From: JAHFLV01 sp964367845
GTDB lineage: Bacteria > Patescibacteriota > Minisyncoccia > Phycocordibacterales > DATGWK01
Direction: 5' to 3'
DNA: 41,414 nt
Assembly: GCA_964367845.1 (NCBI GenBank)
Contig: CAYIYW010000002.1
Location: 1-41,414 of the forward strand
Below the pieces are notes generated by a model. It was given only the letters and a program-made list of their open reading frames with translations, was not told the DNA's origin and ran no database searches. A program made the translations under genes and the position numbers. Below are positions 9,069 to 16,713 of the stretch, in pieces. Numbering within the stretch: the first letter of the stretch is position 1; the number at the start of each line of letters is the position of its first letter.

Positions 9069-9077
9069 TGTTATATT
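9069..9077 (+). promoter_or_regulatory. Extended -10 promoter for the O-antigen ligase gene
   Basis: TGTTATATT is an extended -10 (TG at 9069-9070, hexamer 9072-9077) that ends 7 nt before the ATG at 9085. It is back-to-back with the flippase promoter in a 74-nt divergent spacer. Confidence 0.5.
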
Positions 9078-9084
9078 AATCTCT

Positions 9085-11364
9085 ATGTTCGTTAAACAAG
9101 GTCTCAAACACGCGCTGACCGCCGGTCTGTTTGCCGTCTTTTTTCTCCCTTTTATCATCGCCGACAGCCAGTTGTTTCCGTTCATCACCGGCAAGGCCTT
9201 TGTTTTTCGGATTCTTGTTGAAATTCTGTTTGGATTTTGGCTGATTGCCATGTTTCGGGATGCAGAACTCCGTCCGCGTTTTTCTTGGGTCATGACGGCG
9301 GTTTTGATTTTTGTCGGCGTGGTTATCGCGGCGGACATTTTTGGAGTAAGTTTTTACAGAAGCTTCTGGAGCAACTTTGAGCGCATGGACGGTCTGATTT
9401 CGCTCCTGCACCTTTTTGGTTACTTTTTAGTGGCCAGTTCGGTTCTCAATACCCGGGCCAGATGGCAAGCATTTTTTAACGTGTCAGTTGTGTCTAGCGT
9501 CATAATGGCCGTCTACGCCTTTTTTCAGCTTGCAGGGAAGGTGACCATTAATCAGGGCGGTGTTCGGGTTGATGGCACTTTCGGGAATGCGACATATCTG
9601 GCCGTTTTCATGCTTTTTAATTTTTTCATAACCTTGTTTCTTTTGGCGAGCTTATATCAAGGCAAGCAAAATGTTCAGGGCGCGCAAAGTGGTCAAGACG
9701 GCCAAAACAAACAAAACCCAAACGGACAAAAGGGGTCAAATTGGCTTCTTTTCGGTTGGTACGGACTGGCCATTATTTTCCAACTAATCGTGCTTTACCA
9801 TACCGCAACCAGAGGCGCCATCCTCGGTCTCATCGGGGGTCTGCTGTTGACTGCGCTGGCCGTGGCCATTTTTGAAAAGAATCGGCCGAAACTTCGCAGA
9901 ATGGCAATCGGAGTATTGCTCTGCGTTATTATTTTGATTGGCGGTTTCTTTTCTGTTCGCAATGCCCAATTTGTTAAACACAGTCCGACTTTGAGCCGAT
10001 TCACCCCGTTCGTTTCTGTTGAAAAAATCAGCACTGAAATCAGTTCGCAAGGCCGGCGATATGTTTGGCCGATGGCTGTCAGTGGCTTTTTAGAAAGGCC
10101 GATTCTTGGTTGGGGACAGGAAAATTTCAATCACGTATTTAACAAATACTATGACCCAAGAATGTATAACCAGGAACCGTGGTTTGACCGCGCCCATAAC
10201 ATTGTCTTGGATTGGCTCGTGGCGGGCGGAATACTCGGCTTTTTAAGTTATCTCGGACTATTCGCGGCTCTTTTGGTTTTGGTTTGGAAAAGCAGGACCC
10301 TTTCTATCACTGACAAAAGTATTCTCGTTGGTCTCACCGCCGCTTACTTTTTTCAAAATCTCTTTGTTTTTGACAATCTTATAAGTTATATATATTTCTT
10401 CTCTTTATTGGCTTTTGTTCATTCAGAGAATGCGCGTGGAAAATCAGAACCACGGTGGCTCTCTCGTTTCTCTGAAAACACTATCCTGACCCAAAAGGTT
10501 TTGCCGGTTGTCGCGGTTATCGTCATTGCGTCGCTTATTTACGTATTAAATGTTAAACCGATTTTGGCCAGTCGCGCACTTATCAAAGCCCTTAATTTCA
10601 GTCAGCAGGCGCCGGAACAAGGCCTTGAACACTTCAAGAAAATTTTTCAATACGACACGTTCGCGGATGGCGAGGCCGCCGAACAAATGTTCAGTCAATT
10701 CAAGAAATTTGACGGCCCAACCGTCAAAGCGGAAACGCGACAGGCTTTTATGTTGCTGGCTGTAGGTAAAATGGATGCTCAAATCAAAAGATTTCCTAAC
10801 GACGCCCGTTATCTTCTTTTTATGGGTAGTTTGAAAAATCGCATAGGCGATTTTCAGGGCGCCCTGACGTATCTTGAGCGAGCCAAAACAATATCTCCCC
10901 AAAAACAGAGCATATCTTTTGAAATTGGCCTTGCTTACTTAAGTTTGGGAAACAATCAAAAAGCGCTGGAGAATCTTAAGGCAGCTTACGATTCGTCGCC
11001 GGATTTTGTTGAAGCTCGGATTTTATACGCTGTTGGAGCGATTTACGACAAAAACAATGCTCTAGCGACGGAGCTTCTCGCGCCGACTAAAATTAACGAG
11101 AAGACGGTCGCTTCAGAAGAGCGAATTATCGCCGCTTATGCGGCCACTGGTCAGATGTCAGAGGCGGTCAAACTTGTTGAAAAGCGGGTAGCGCTCCAGC
11201 CGGAAAATCCAGAAGTCCGTTTCCGCTTGTCGGCCGGTTATCTGGCACTTGGCCAACGCGGTCGGTCAGTAGAAATTCTCCGGGATATCATAAAGCTCTT
11301 TCCGTCCTATAAAAATCAAGCGGAATACTTTATTAAAGAAATTCAAGCCGGTCGGAATCCATAA
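9085..11364 (+). CDS. O-antigen ligase/polymerase (Wzy_C) with C-terminal TPR repeats
   Basis: A 759-residue membrane protein. Residues 1 to about 480 are mostly hydrophobic helices. The periplasmic loop has the Wzy_C pattern: SQGRRYVWPMAVSGFLERP, GWGQENFNHVF and DRAHNIVLDWLVAGGILGF. A hydrophilic Gln/Asn/Lys-rich loop (about residues 192-214) precedes HTATRGAILGLIGG. From about residue 540 there are tetratricopeptide-like helices (GDFQGALTYLERAKTISPQ, LGNNQKALENLKAAYDSSP). The family joins or polymerises undecaprenyl-linked glycans on the outer face of the membrane. With Wzx beside it this completes an export-and-assembly pair. A second protein of the same architecture is encoded at 36811-39237. 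Whether it acts as a ligase, a polymerase or a protein O-glycosyltransferase cannot be read from the sequence. Confidence 0.85.
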   Translation: MFVKQGLKHALTAGLFAVFFLPFIIADSQLFPFITGKAFVFRILVEILFGFWLIAMFRDAELRPRFSWVMTAVLIFVGVVIAADIFGVSFYRSFWSNFERMDGLISLLHLFGYFLVASSVLNTRARWQAFFNVSVVSSVIMAVYAFFQLAGKVTINQGGVRVDGTFGNATYLAVFMLFNFFITLFLLASLYQGKQNVQGAQSGQDGQNKQNPNGQKGSNWLLFGWYGLAIIFQLIVLYHTATRGAILGLIGGLLLTALAVAIFEKNRPKLRRMAIGVLLCVIILIGGFFSVRNAQFVKHSPTLSRFTPFVSVEKISTEISSQGRRYVWPMAVSGFLERPILGWGQENFNHVFNKYYDPRMYNQEPWFDRAHNIVLDWLVAGGILGFLSYLGLFAALLVLVWKSRTLSITDKSILVGLTAAYFFQNLFVFDNLISYIYFFSLLAFVHSENARGKSEPRWLSRFSENTILTQKVLPVVAVIVIASLIYVLNVKPILASRALIKALNFSQQAPEQGLEHFKKIFQYDTFADGEAAEQMFSQFKKFDGPTVKAETRQAFMLLAVGKMDAQIKRFPNDARYLLFMGSLKNRIGDFQGALTYLERAKTISPQKQSISFEIGLAYLSLGNNQKALENLKAAYDSSPDFVEARILYAVGAIYDKNNALATELLAPTKINEKTVASEERIIAAYAATGQMSEAVKLVEKRVALQPENPEVRFRLSAGYLALGQRGRSVEILRDIIKLFPSYKNQAEYFIKEIQAGRNP

Positions 11365-11372
11365 AGGCGCAT

Positions 11373-11457
11373 GTTTTTCTCAAACAGCCCGCAAATGCTT
11401 TTTTCCGCAGAAAACGCAACTGCTTCAAAAAGCATTTGCGGGCTGTTTGAGAAAAAC
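11373..11457. repeat. Perfect 31-bp inverted repeat (long-stem hairpin)
   Basis: Positions 11373-11403 are the exact reverse complement of 11427-11457, with a 23-nt loop. The stem begins 9 nt after the ligase stop codon. T-runs and A-runs close both ends of each arm, so it could end transcription on either strand. The right arm stops exactly where a -35 element (TTGACT) begins. Confidence 0.9.
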
Positions 11458-11486
11458 TTGACTTTTTCTTGATAATTTGCTAAGCT
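11458..11486 (+). promoter_or_regulatory. Promoter in the hairpin cluster
   Basis: -35 TTGACT (11458-11463), a 17-nt spacer and -10 TAAGCT (11481-11486) with TGC just before it (extended -10). Transcription should begin near 11493. A direct repeat TGCTAG-(4 nt)-TGCTAG follows. Confidence 0.5.
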
Positions 11487-11492
11487 TGCTCC

Positions 11493-11560
11493 GTGAGTGC
11501 TAGAAAGTGCTAGCCAAATAATGAATGTCTGCGTAAGGCCCCGCTTTTGCGGGGTTTTGC
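11493..11560 (+). ncRNA. Candidate small RNA between promoter and terminator
   Basis: A predicted start near 11493 and a terminator at 11541-11558 would give an RNA of about 65-70 nt. No family was recognised. A short reading frame opening at 11521 runs through the terminator and into the next hairpin, so it is not a convincing gene. The element could instead be a leader that attenuates downstream transcription. Confidence 0.3.
11541..11558 (+). terminator. Short GC-rich hairpin terminator
   Basis: The stem CCCGC/GCGGG with a short T-rich loop is followed directly by TTTT. This is a plausible intrinsic terminator for the transcript starting near 11493. Confidence 0.5.
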
Positions 11561-11568
11561 GTGCATGG

Positions 11569-11637
11569 AAACATTCAAAATACGCTCTTCTCCGAGACAA
11601 CACGCAGGTCTCTACGAAGAGCGTATTTTGAATGTTT
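11569..11637. repeat. Second long-stem inverted repeat (22-bp arms)
   Basis: Positions 11569-11590 are the exact reverse complement of 11616-11637. Within the loop, GAGAC (11594-11598) pairs with GTCTC (11608-11612), giving a long hairpin with one internal loop. A T-run follows the right arm. Its sequence is unrelated to the hairpin at 11373-11457. Confidence 0.85.
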
Positions 11638-11851
11638 TTGTACACGACTATGAATCTAAACCCTTTTATTCTTCCTTAATGACTTTTTTAACGCTCATAG
11701 TGTTGCATTAGAGGCGGTATCCTTTATGATTTAGTTTGTTGCGGTCGCTCGTGGCCGCCGGTACGCACTCATAATAGACATTTATTTGGAGCTAGCTGCC
11801 GACGGCCATGAGTTATCGCAACTTTTTGTGACATTAGTCGCGACTTTCATC
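11638..11851. promoter_or_regulatory. murB upstream region with a candidate promoter
   Basis: TTGCAT (11703-11708), 16 nt, then TATGAT (11725-11730) form a plausible promoter that would give a leader of about 115 nt. The leader contains short GC-rich complementary words around 11745-11810, but no riboswitch class was recognised. No gene is seen in this stretch. Confidence 0.4.
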
Positions 11852-12976
11852 ATGAAGATTACCCATTCTGTTTCTCTTTCAAAACACACGAGCTTCCGAA
11901 CTGGCGGGAATGCCCGTTTTTTTGTCGCGGTTGATTCTCTGGATGAACTCAAAATAGTTCTCGCCCGCGCCCGAAGTGAAAATTTGCCGTACATGATTCT
12001 TGGCGAGGGGACAAATGTTCTGGCCTCTGATGAGGACTTTCCTGGTTATGTTATCCGGCCGATGATTCGGGGAGTGGATTTCAGCGACGGCATACATATC
12101 GGCATAAATAGCGACATGAGCCGTGGCGGAATTCGCGGTAATGAAGGCGAGGACGGACTGGTCATCGCAGGAGCCGGAGAACATTGGGACGACGTTGTCG
12201 CTCGGACGGTCTCAAAAAATTTGTCCGGTCTTGAAAATCTTTCGTCAATTCCCGGGAGCGTCGGCGCGGCGCCGGTTCAAAATGTCGGCGCTTACGGAGT
12301 TGAACTTAAAGACGTTCTGGAATGGGTTGAGGTTTTTGACCCAAAAGAAAACGCGACGAAAATTCTTTCGTGTTCGGACTGCCGTTTTGGCTACCGCGAC
12401 AGTTTTTTTAAAAGTCCGGCCGGTCGGGATTTGATTATCATCCGAGTGGCCATGAAACTTATCCCAAACGGTCGGCCGAACATTTCATATAAGGACTTAG
12501 CCAATTATTTTTCGGCCGACGAAGGGTCACCGATGAAGAAATCACCGACAATCGCCGAAGTCAGGAAAGCGGTAATTCAAATTCGCCGCGTGAAATTGCC
12601 CGACATAAAGGAATACGGCACTGCCGGCTCATTTTTCAAAAACCTTGTCGTAACCGACTCAAAGTACGAAGAACTTGCAGGGAAATTTCCCGGCCTGCCA
12701 TCATTTCCGGTGGAGCCAGTTGATTCAACTGCTTTGACCGCTCACGGCTCCAAAAATGGTTTCAAGAAAATTCCTCTGGCCTGGATTTTGGACAAAGTTT
12801 GCAAACTGAATGGAACGCGCGAAGGAGATGTCGGCGTGTGCGAAACCCAACCGCTTGCTCTTGTAAATTACGGACAGGCCACTTCAGCCGAAGTAAAAAA
12901 TTTTGCCGAGAAAATTTCCGATATCGTCAAAGAAAAAACCGGCCTGCAAATTGAGTGGGAAGTAAATTTAATATAG
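11852..12976 (+). CDS. murB: UDP-N-acetylenolpyruvoylglucosamine reductase (MurB)
   Basis: A 374-residue FAD enzyme that reduces UDP-GlcNAc-enolpyruvate to UDP-MurNAc with NADPH in peptidoglycan synthesis. TSFRTGGNARFF and ILGEGTNVLASDEDF are the FAD-binding motifs. IPGSVGAAPVQNVGAYGVEL and FGYRDSFFK (the type I tyrosine loop) follow, and YGTAGSFFKN carries the active-site serine. PLAWILDKV and a closing glutamate block end the fold. An insertion of about 20 residues rich in Gly and charged residues lies between the first FAD-domain strands. I start at the ATG at 11852 (MKITHSVSLSKHTSF), which matches the family; an in-frame upstream extension looks non-coding. It suggests a cell wall of normal peptidoglycan. 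Confidence 0.95.
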   Translation: MKITHSVSLSKHTSFRTGGNARFFVAVDSLDELKIVLARARSENLPYMILGEGTNVLASDEDFPGYVIRPMIRGVDFSDGIHIGINSDMSRGGIRGNEGEDGLVIAGAGEHWDDVVARTVSKNLSGLENLSSIPGSVGAAPVQNVGAYGVELKDVLEWVEVFDPKENATKILSCSDCRFGYRDSFFKSPAGRDLIIIRVAMKLIPNGRPNISYKDLANYFSADEGSPMKKSPTIAEVRKAVIQIRRVKLPDIKEYGTAGSFFKNLVVTDSKYEELAGKFPGLPSFPVEPVDSTALTAHGSKNGFKKIPLAWILDKVCKLNGTREGDVGVCETQPLALVNYGQATSAEVKNFAEKISDIVKEKTGLQIEWEVNLI

Positions 12977-13164
12977 AACATCCTTTTATTTTCTCCGCCG
13001 ATTTATTTTTTCTCACCCCGTTTCTTGTCCCGTCAAAATTATTTTTCATAAAGTTGTCCCCCTTTTTTAGGAATTCACGTTGCGCATAAAAAAATTATCA
13101 ATCATAATTTAAAAAGGTCGGAGCTCTTTGGAAAATTATTTGTTATGAAATTTTTCGGGAGTAG
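12977..13164. promoter_or_regulatory. AT-rich intergenic region with candidate promoter and palindrome
   Basis: TTGCGC (13080-13085), 17 nt, then CATAAT (13103-13108) could be a promoter. It overlaps a small palindrome, AAATTAT-(5 nt)-ATAATTT (13092-13110). No gene other than an 8-codon frame at 13145 is present, and I do not call that frame. Confidence 0.3.
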
Positions 13165-13193
13165 TTGCTAAGTTTGTTTAGTCACGCTAATTA
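13165..13193 (+). promoter_or_regulatory. Promoter for the tiny basic protein gene
   Basis: -35 TTGCTA (13165-13170), exactly 17 nt, then -10 TAATTA (13188-13193). The predicted start near 13200 lies about 19 nt before the ATG at 13219. Confidence 0.5.
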
Positions 13194-13218
13194 ATCACGC
13201 GTTCCGCGCGTTCACAAT

Positions 13219-13302
13219 ATGAAAAAACGAAAAGCCAAAAAAGTTGCAAAAAGGCGAGCACCGGCTAGAAAAGCCAAAAAAGCCTCAAAGCGAAGACGAT
13301 AG
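13219..13302 (+). CDS. 27-residue Lys/Arg-rich basic peptide
   Basis: The frame reads MKKRKAKKVAKRRAPARKAK and then KASKRRR, followed by TAG. Of 27 residues, 18 are Lys or Arg, most of the rest are Ala or Val, and there is no acidic residue. This composition is like the tails of histone H1 or AlgP-type proteins, or a very small ribosomal protein such as a bL34- or bTHX-like peptide, but no family motif is clear. Its own promoter (13165-13193) and a strong terminator (13368-13404) frame it as a single-gene unit between murB and secA. Binding of DNA or RNA is inferred from charge alone. The frame is short enough to arise by chance, but the flanking signals support it. Confidence 0.6.
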   Translation: MKKRKAKKVAKRRAPARKAKKASKRRR

Positions 13303-13367
13303 GTTTTTGTGACAACGATTCCCGGCTTTTTCCGAATCATTTTTGCTCCAAAACAGGAGAAAGTCCG

Positions 13368-13404
13368 CAAACAATCCTCTGAAATAGAGGATTGTTTGTT
13401 TTTC
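13368..13404 (+). terminator. Intrinsic terminator after the basic peptide gene
   Basis: The perfect 12-bp stem 13368-13379 / 13387-13398 has a 7-nt loop and is followed by TTTTTCT. It is the clearest intrinsic terminator in the window. Confidence 0.85.
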
Positions 13405-13413
13405 TGTTACAAT
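13405..13413 (+). promoter_or_regulatory. Extended -10 promoter for secA
   Basis: TGTTACAAT (TG at 13405-13406, hexamer 13408-13413) begins right after the terminator U-tract and 33 nt before the secA ATG. No good -35 is visible. Confidence 0.45.
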
Positions 13414-13446
13414 GGTGAAGTTTCCGGCTGAAATCTCGCTAAAACA

Positions 13447-15999
13447 ATGGCTTTTTTGAAAAAAATTTTCGGCGATTCAAGCACACAACTCATCAAGCCC
13501 CTCTTTCCGCTCGTTGAAAGAATAAACGGTCTTGAGCCGTCTTTTGCGGCACTTTCAAACGCTGAACTCAAAGCAAAAACCGAGTCGTTCCGAGCTCGTC
13601 TGGCGGAAGGCGCTACCATTGACGATATTCTGCCGGAGGCCTTCGCCACTGTGCGCGAGGCGGCGAAAAGGTCACTCGGCCAGCGTCATTTTGATGTACA
13701 GATTATAGGTGGCATGATTTTGCATCATGGCGGAGTTGCGGAAATGAAAACGGGCGAAGGCAAGACCCTTGTCGCCACTTTGCCGGCGTATCTGAACGCT
13801 CTTACCGGCAAGGGAGTGCATATCGTAACCGTTAACGACTATCTGTCGCGTCGCGACGCCGTTTGGATGGGACAAATTTATTCTTTACTCGGTTTATCGG
13901 TCGGGGTCATCAATCACGAAGAGTCATTTATTTACGACCCGCTTCACAAAAAACAAGGTGACGACAAAGAACTTGATGTCCAACGCGACGAGCTCGGTTC
14001 ATTTAAAGTTATTCGCGAATTTTTGCGCCCCTCAACGCGGAAAGAGGCCTACGATGCCGACATTACATACGGAACGAATAATGAATTCGGTTTTGATTAT
14101 CTCCGCGATAATCTGGAATACGAACCGGCTCGTTTGCGCCAGCGAGGTTATCATTATGCGATTGTTGACGAAGTTGATTCAATTTTGATTGACGAGGCCC
14201 GCACCCCACTTATTATTTCGGCGCCGTCCGGCGAGTCCGAAAATCTTTACGCGCTGTTTTCAAAAATGGTCGGTGGTTTGAAGAAAGAAACCGACTATAC
14301 CATTGACGAAAAAAGAAAAGCGGTCAGTGCCACGGACAGCGGAATTACGGCCGTTGAGCGCGCTTTGGGAGTTGACAATATCTACACCGACAAAGGCATA
14401 AAATATGTCCACCATCTTGAGACCGCGATTAAGGCCAAAGAACTTTACATTCGCGACCGCGATTACGTTATCCGAGAAGACCAAATTATCATTGTTGACG
14501 AATTCACCGGCCGGATGCAGCCGGGCCGCCGATGGTCGGAAGGTTTGCATCAGGCGATAGAAGCCAAAGAAGGAGTAGTTATTCAAAAAGAGTCCCGGAC
14601 TTTTGCGTCCATCACTTTTCAGAACTATTTTAGAATGTACGAAAAGCTGTCCGGCATGACCGGCACCGCTCTCACATCCAAGGAAGAATTTTTCAAGGTC
14701 TACGGCCTTGACGTTGCTTCAATCCCGACGAACAAACCTTCGGCGCGCGCCGACCACGACGACCTCATTTTTCAAAGCGAATTCGGCAAATTCAAGGCCG
14801 TTGCCAAAAAAATAAAAGAGCTTCACGGAAAAGGCCAGCCGGTTCTCATCGGCACCGTTTCAATTGAAAAAAATGAACTGCTTTCGGCCTATTTGAAAAC
14901 TGAAGGCGTTCCGCACGAGCTTTTGAACGCCAAAAATCACGAAAAAGAAGGCGAAATCATCGCCCAAGCCGGTCGCAAAGGCGCGGTGACGGTGGCGACG
15001 AACATGGCCGGCCGAGGCGTTGACATCAAACTTGGCGGTAATCCGGCGACCGAGGAGAAGGCGAGCGAAGTGCGCGGCGTCGGCGGACTTTTTGTCATCG
15101 GCACGGAGCGTCATGAGGCGAGACGCATAGACAATCAGCTTCGCGGCAGAACCGGTCGGCAAGGCGACTCCGGAGAAACCCAATTTTTCGTTTCATTGGA
15201 AGACAGTTTAATGCGAATCTTCGCGCCCGATACAATTAAAAAACTCATGGGCCGGATCGGTCTGGCCGAAGACGAGCCGATTAAAAATTCGCTTATCACC
15301 CGAGCTCTTGAGACCGCTCAAACAAAAATTGAAGGCCACAATTTTGACGCCCGAAAATTTGTCCTCCAGTTTGACGATGTTTTGAATTTCCAGCGCAAGA
15401 CCGTCTATGCTCGCCGTCGGGCGATTTTGACCGGCGACGCAAAAACGATATACGAGCATCTTGATTCAATCATTGACCCGACGGACGATGAGTTCAAAAA
15501 AATAATTGGAGAAAAACGAACCAAATTCGGCGACGCTCGTTTCGCTTTTGCCGTTCAACGCGCCGTCCTTCAGACGATTGACATGTTTTGGGTTGAGCAT
15601 TTGGAAGCCATGGATTATATGCGCGGCAGTGTTCAGCTTCGGGCCTATGGTCAACGCGACCCGCTGACGGAATATAAAAGAGAAGGTCTGCGTCTGTTTA
15701 AGACCATGGAGGAGTCAATTAATGACGAAATTTTAAAACTGGTCAAAAACATCGGCGGCGAAATCAATCTGCCCCCGCCCGCGGAGTTCAAGGAAGGTTT
15801 ACAGCAACCGATAGTGAGCGGTCGCCCGTCGCATGACGCTCAAGCGTCATCCGGAGCATTGTCCCGACCGACAACCTCCAAAGATTCGTCAGTTGGTCGC
15901 AACGAGCCGTGCCCGTGCGGTAGCGGCAAAAAGTACAAACATTGCGGTTTGATTAATTCACCGGAACACAACAATAAAGCGGTGCTGGCGACAAAATAA
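13447..15999 (+). CDS. secA: Preprotein translocase ATPase SecA
   Basis: An 850-residue SecA, close to the 800-900 typical of the family. It drives secretory proteins through SecYEG with ATP. Walker A is MKTGEGKTLVATLPAYLN (about residue 100). The DEAD-type box is DEVDSILIDEARTPL, the preprotein cross-linking domain follows, and then TNMAGRGVDIKLGG and RRIDNQLRGRTGRQGD of the second motor domain. The C-terminus carries the SEC-C zinc site NEPCPCGSGKKYKHCG, which binds SecB or ribosomes in other bacteria. The insert between the scaffold and SEC-C is short and Ser/Pro-rich. It is presumably the exporter for the many signal-peptide proteins at 25788-34324. Confidence 0.97.
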   Translation: MAFLKKIFGDSSTQLIKPLFPLVERINGLEPSFAALSNAELKAKTESFRARLAEGATIDDILPEAFATVREAAKRSLGQRHFDVQIIGGMILHHGGVAEMKTGEGKTLVATLPAYLNALTGKGVHIVTVNDYLSRRDAVWMGQIYSLLGLSVGVINHEESFIYDPLHKKQGDDKELDVQRDELGSFKVIREFLRPSTRKEAYDADITYGTNNEFGFDYLRDNLEYEPARLRQRGYHYAIVDEVDSILIDEARTPLIISAPSGESENLYALFSKMVGGLKKETDYTIDEKRKAVSATDSGITAVERALGVDNIYTDKGIKYVHHLETAIKAKELYIRDRDYVIREDQIIIVDEFTGRMQPGRRWSEGLHQAIEAKEGVVIQKESRTFASITFQNYFRMYEKLSGMTGTALTSKEEFFKVYGLDVASIPTNKPSARADHDDLIFQSEFGKFKAVAKKIKELHGKGQPVLIGTVSIEKNELLSAYLKTEGVPHELLNAKNHEKEGEIIAQAGRKGAVTVATNMAGRGVDIKLGGNPATEEKASEVRGVGGLFVIGTERHEARRIDNQLRGRTGRQGDSGETQFFVSLEDSLMRIFAPDTIKKLMGRIGLAEDEPIKNSLITRALETAQTKIEGHNFDARKFVLQFDDVLNFQRKTVYARRRAILTGDAKTIYEHLDSIIDPTDDEFKKIIGEKRTKFGDARFAFAVQRAVLQTIDMFWVEHLEAMDYMRGSVQLRAYGQRDPLTEYKREGLRLFKTMEESINDEILKLVKNIGGEINLPPPAEFKEGLQQPIVSGRPSHDAQASSGALSRPTTSKDSSVGRNEPCPCGSGKKYKHCGLINSPEHNNKAVLATK

Positions 16000-16008
16000 C
16001 TTTTTTTA

Positions 16009-16653
16009 ATGATTGAATCGTCAATAACTTTTATCCAGACATACCTTTTGCCGCTCGGCGCGCTGGGAGTTTTTGCCGCGGCGGTTCTTGAAGAATTCAT
16101 TCCTCCCATTCCGTCGCCGATTATAATTTTAAGCGCCGGATTTTTGATGGTATCCGGCCCGGTCAATTTTGACTCGCTAATCGCGCTGACAATGATGGTT
16201 GTCGTTCCGGCCGCCGCCGGCATTACAATCGGTTCACTTTTGGTTTACAGTGTCGCGTACTTTGCCGGCAAACCGGTTCTAGTCAGATGGGGCAGATGGC
16301 TCGGATTTTCTTGGGATGATGTTGAAAAACTGCAGAACAAATTTCCCGGTCACACTTTTGATGAGTGGTCGCTGGTTATCGTTCGTTCAATTCCTCTTAT
16401 CCCGAGCGTCGCCATTTCAGCTCTCTGCGGAGTCATTCGTTTTCCGTTGCGCGCGTATCTCGTGTACTCTTTTCTCGGTTCGTTGGTTCGGGCGGCGATT
16501 CTGGGCTTTATCGGATGGCAAGTCGTGGAACTTTATTTGTATTATGCGGAAATCATCGCCACATTTGAAAAATTTATTCTCGGGGCGATTGTTATTGCGG
16601 TCCTGCTTCTGATTCTCTGGCGAATGCGTCGCTCCAAAACCAAATTTCAATAG
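16009..16653 (+). CDS. DedA-family (VTT domain) membrane protein
   Basis: A 214-residue membrane protein with the VTT/SNARE-associated layout. AAAVLEEFIPPIPSPIIIL is the acidic reentrant-loop signature. LVYSVAYFAGKPVLVRWG and VIVRSIPLIPSVAISALCG give the conserved Arg-Pro block, and helices fill the C-terminus. DedA proteins move phospholipids or undecaprenyl phosphate across the membrane; for this clade the substrate is unknown. It starts 9 nt after secA with no Shine-Dalgarno sequence and is probably read from the same mRNA. A basic tail (RMRRSKTKFQ) ends it on the cytoplasmic side. Confidence 0.85.
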   Translation: MIESSITFIQTYLLPLGALGVFAAAVLEEFIPPIPSPIIILSAGFLMVSGPVNFDSLIALTMMVVVPAAAGITIGSLLVYSVAYFAGKPVLVRWGRWLGFSWDDVEKLQNKFPGHTFDEWSLVIVRSIPLIPSVAISALCGVIRFPLRAYLVYSFLGSLVRAAILGFIGWQVVELYLYYAEIIATFEKFILGAIVIAVLLLILWRMRRSKTKFQ

Positions 16654-16695
16654 AAGGTATCAAGTTTTTTGTCGGTTTCTCGGCTTGGAATCGCG

Positions 16696-16704
16696 TGCTA
16701 TAAT
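16696..16704 (+). promoter_or_regulatory. Extended -10 promoter for the AI-2E family gene
   Basis: TGCTATAAT (hexamer 16699-16704) is a consensus extended -10 ending 9 nt before the ATG at 16714. No convincing -35 is needed or seen. Confidence 0.6.
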
Positions 16705-16713
16705 GTTTGGCAA

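Noticed and set aside
11486..11515. A CIRCE heat-shock operator around GAGTGCTAG
   Set aside because: Only one half-site resembles CIRCE. The inverted partner at the required 9-nt spacing is missing; the second copy is a direct repeat.
11521..11631. A 36-codon frame (starting MNVCVRPRFCG)
   Set aside because: It reads straight through a terminator hairpin and most of an inverted repeat, and its composition is unlike a protein.
13145..13171. An 8-codon frame before the basic peptide promoter, possibly a leader peptide
   Set aside because: It is too short to support, and its stop codon overlaps the -35 element of the next promoter.
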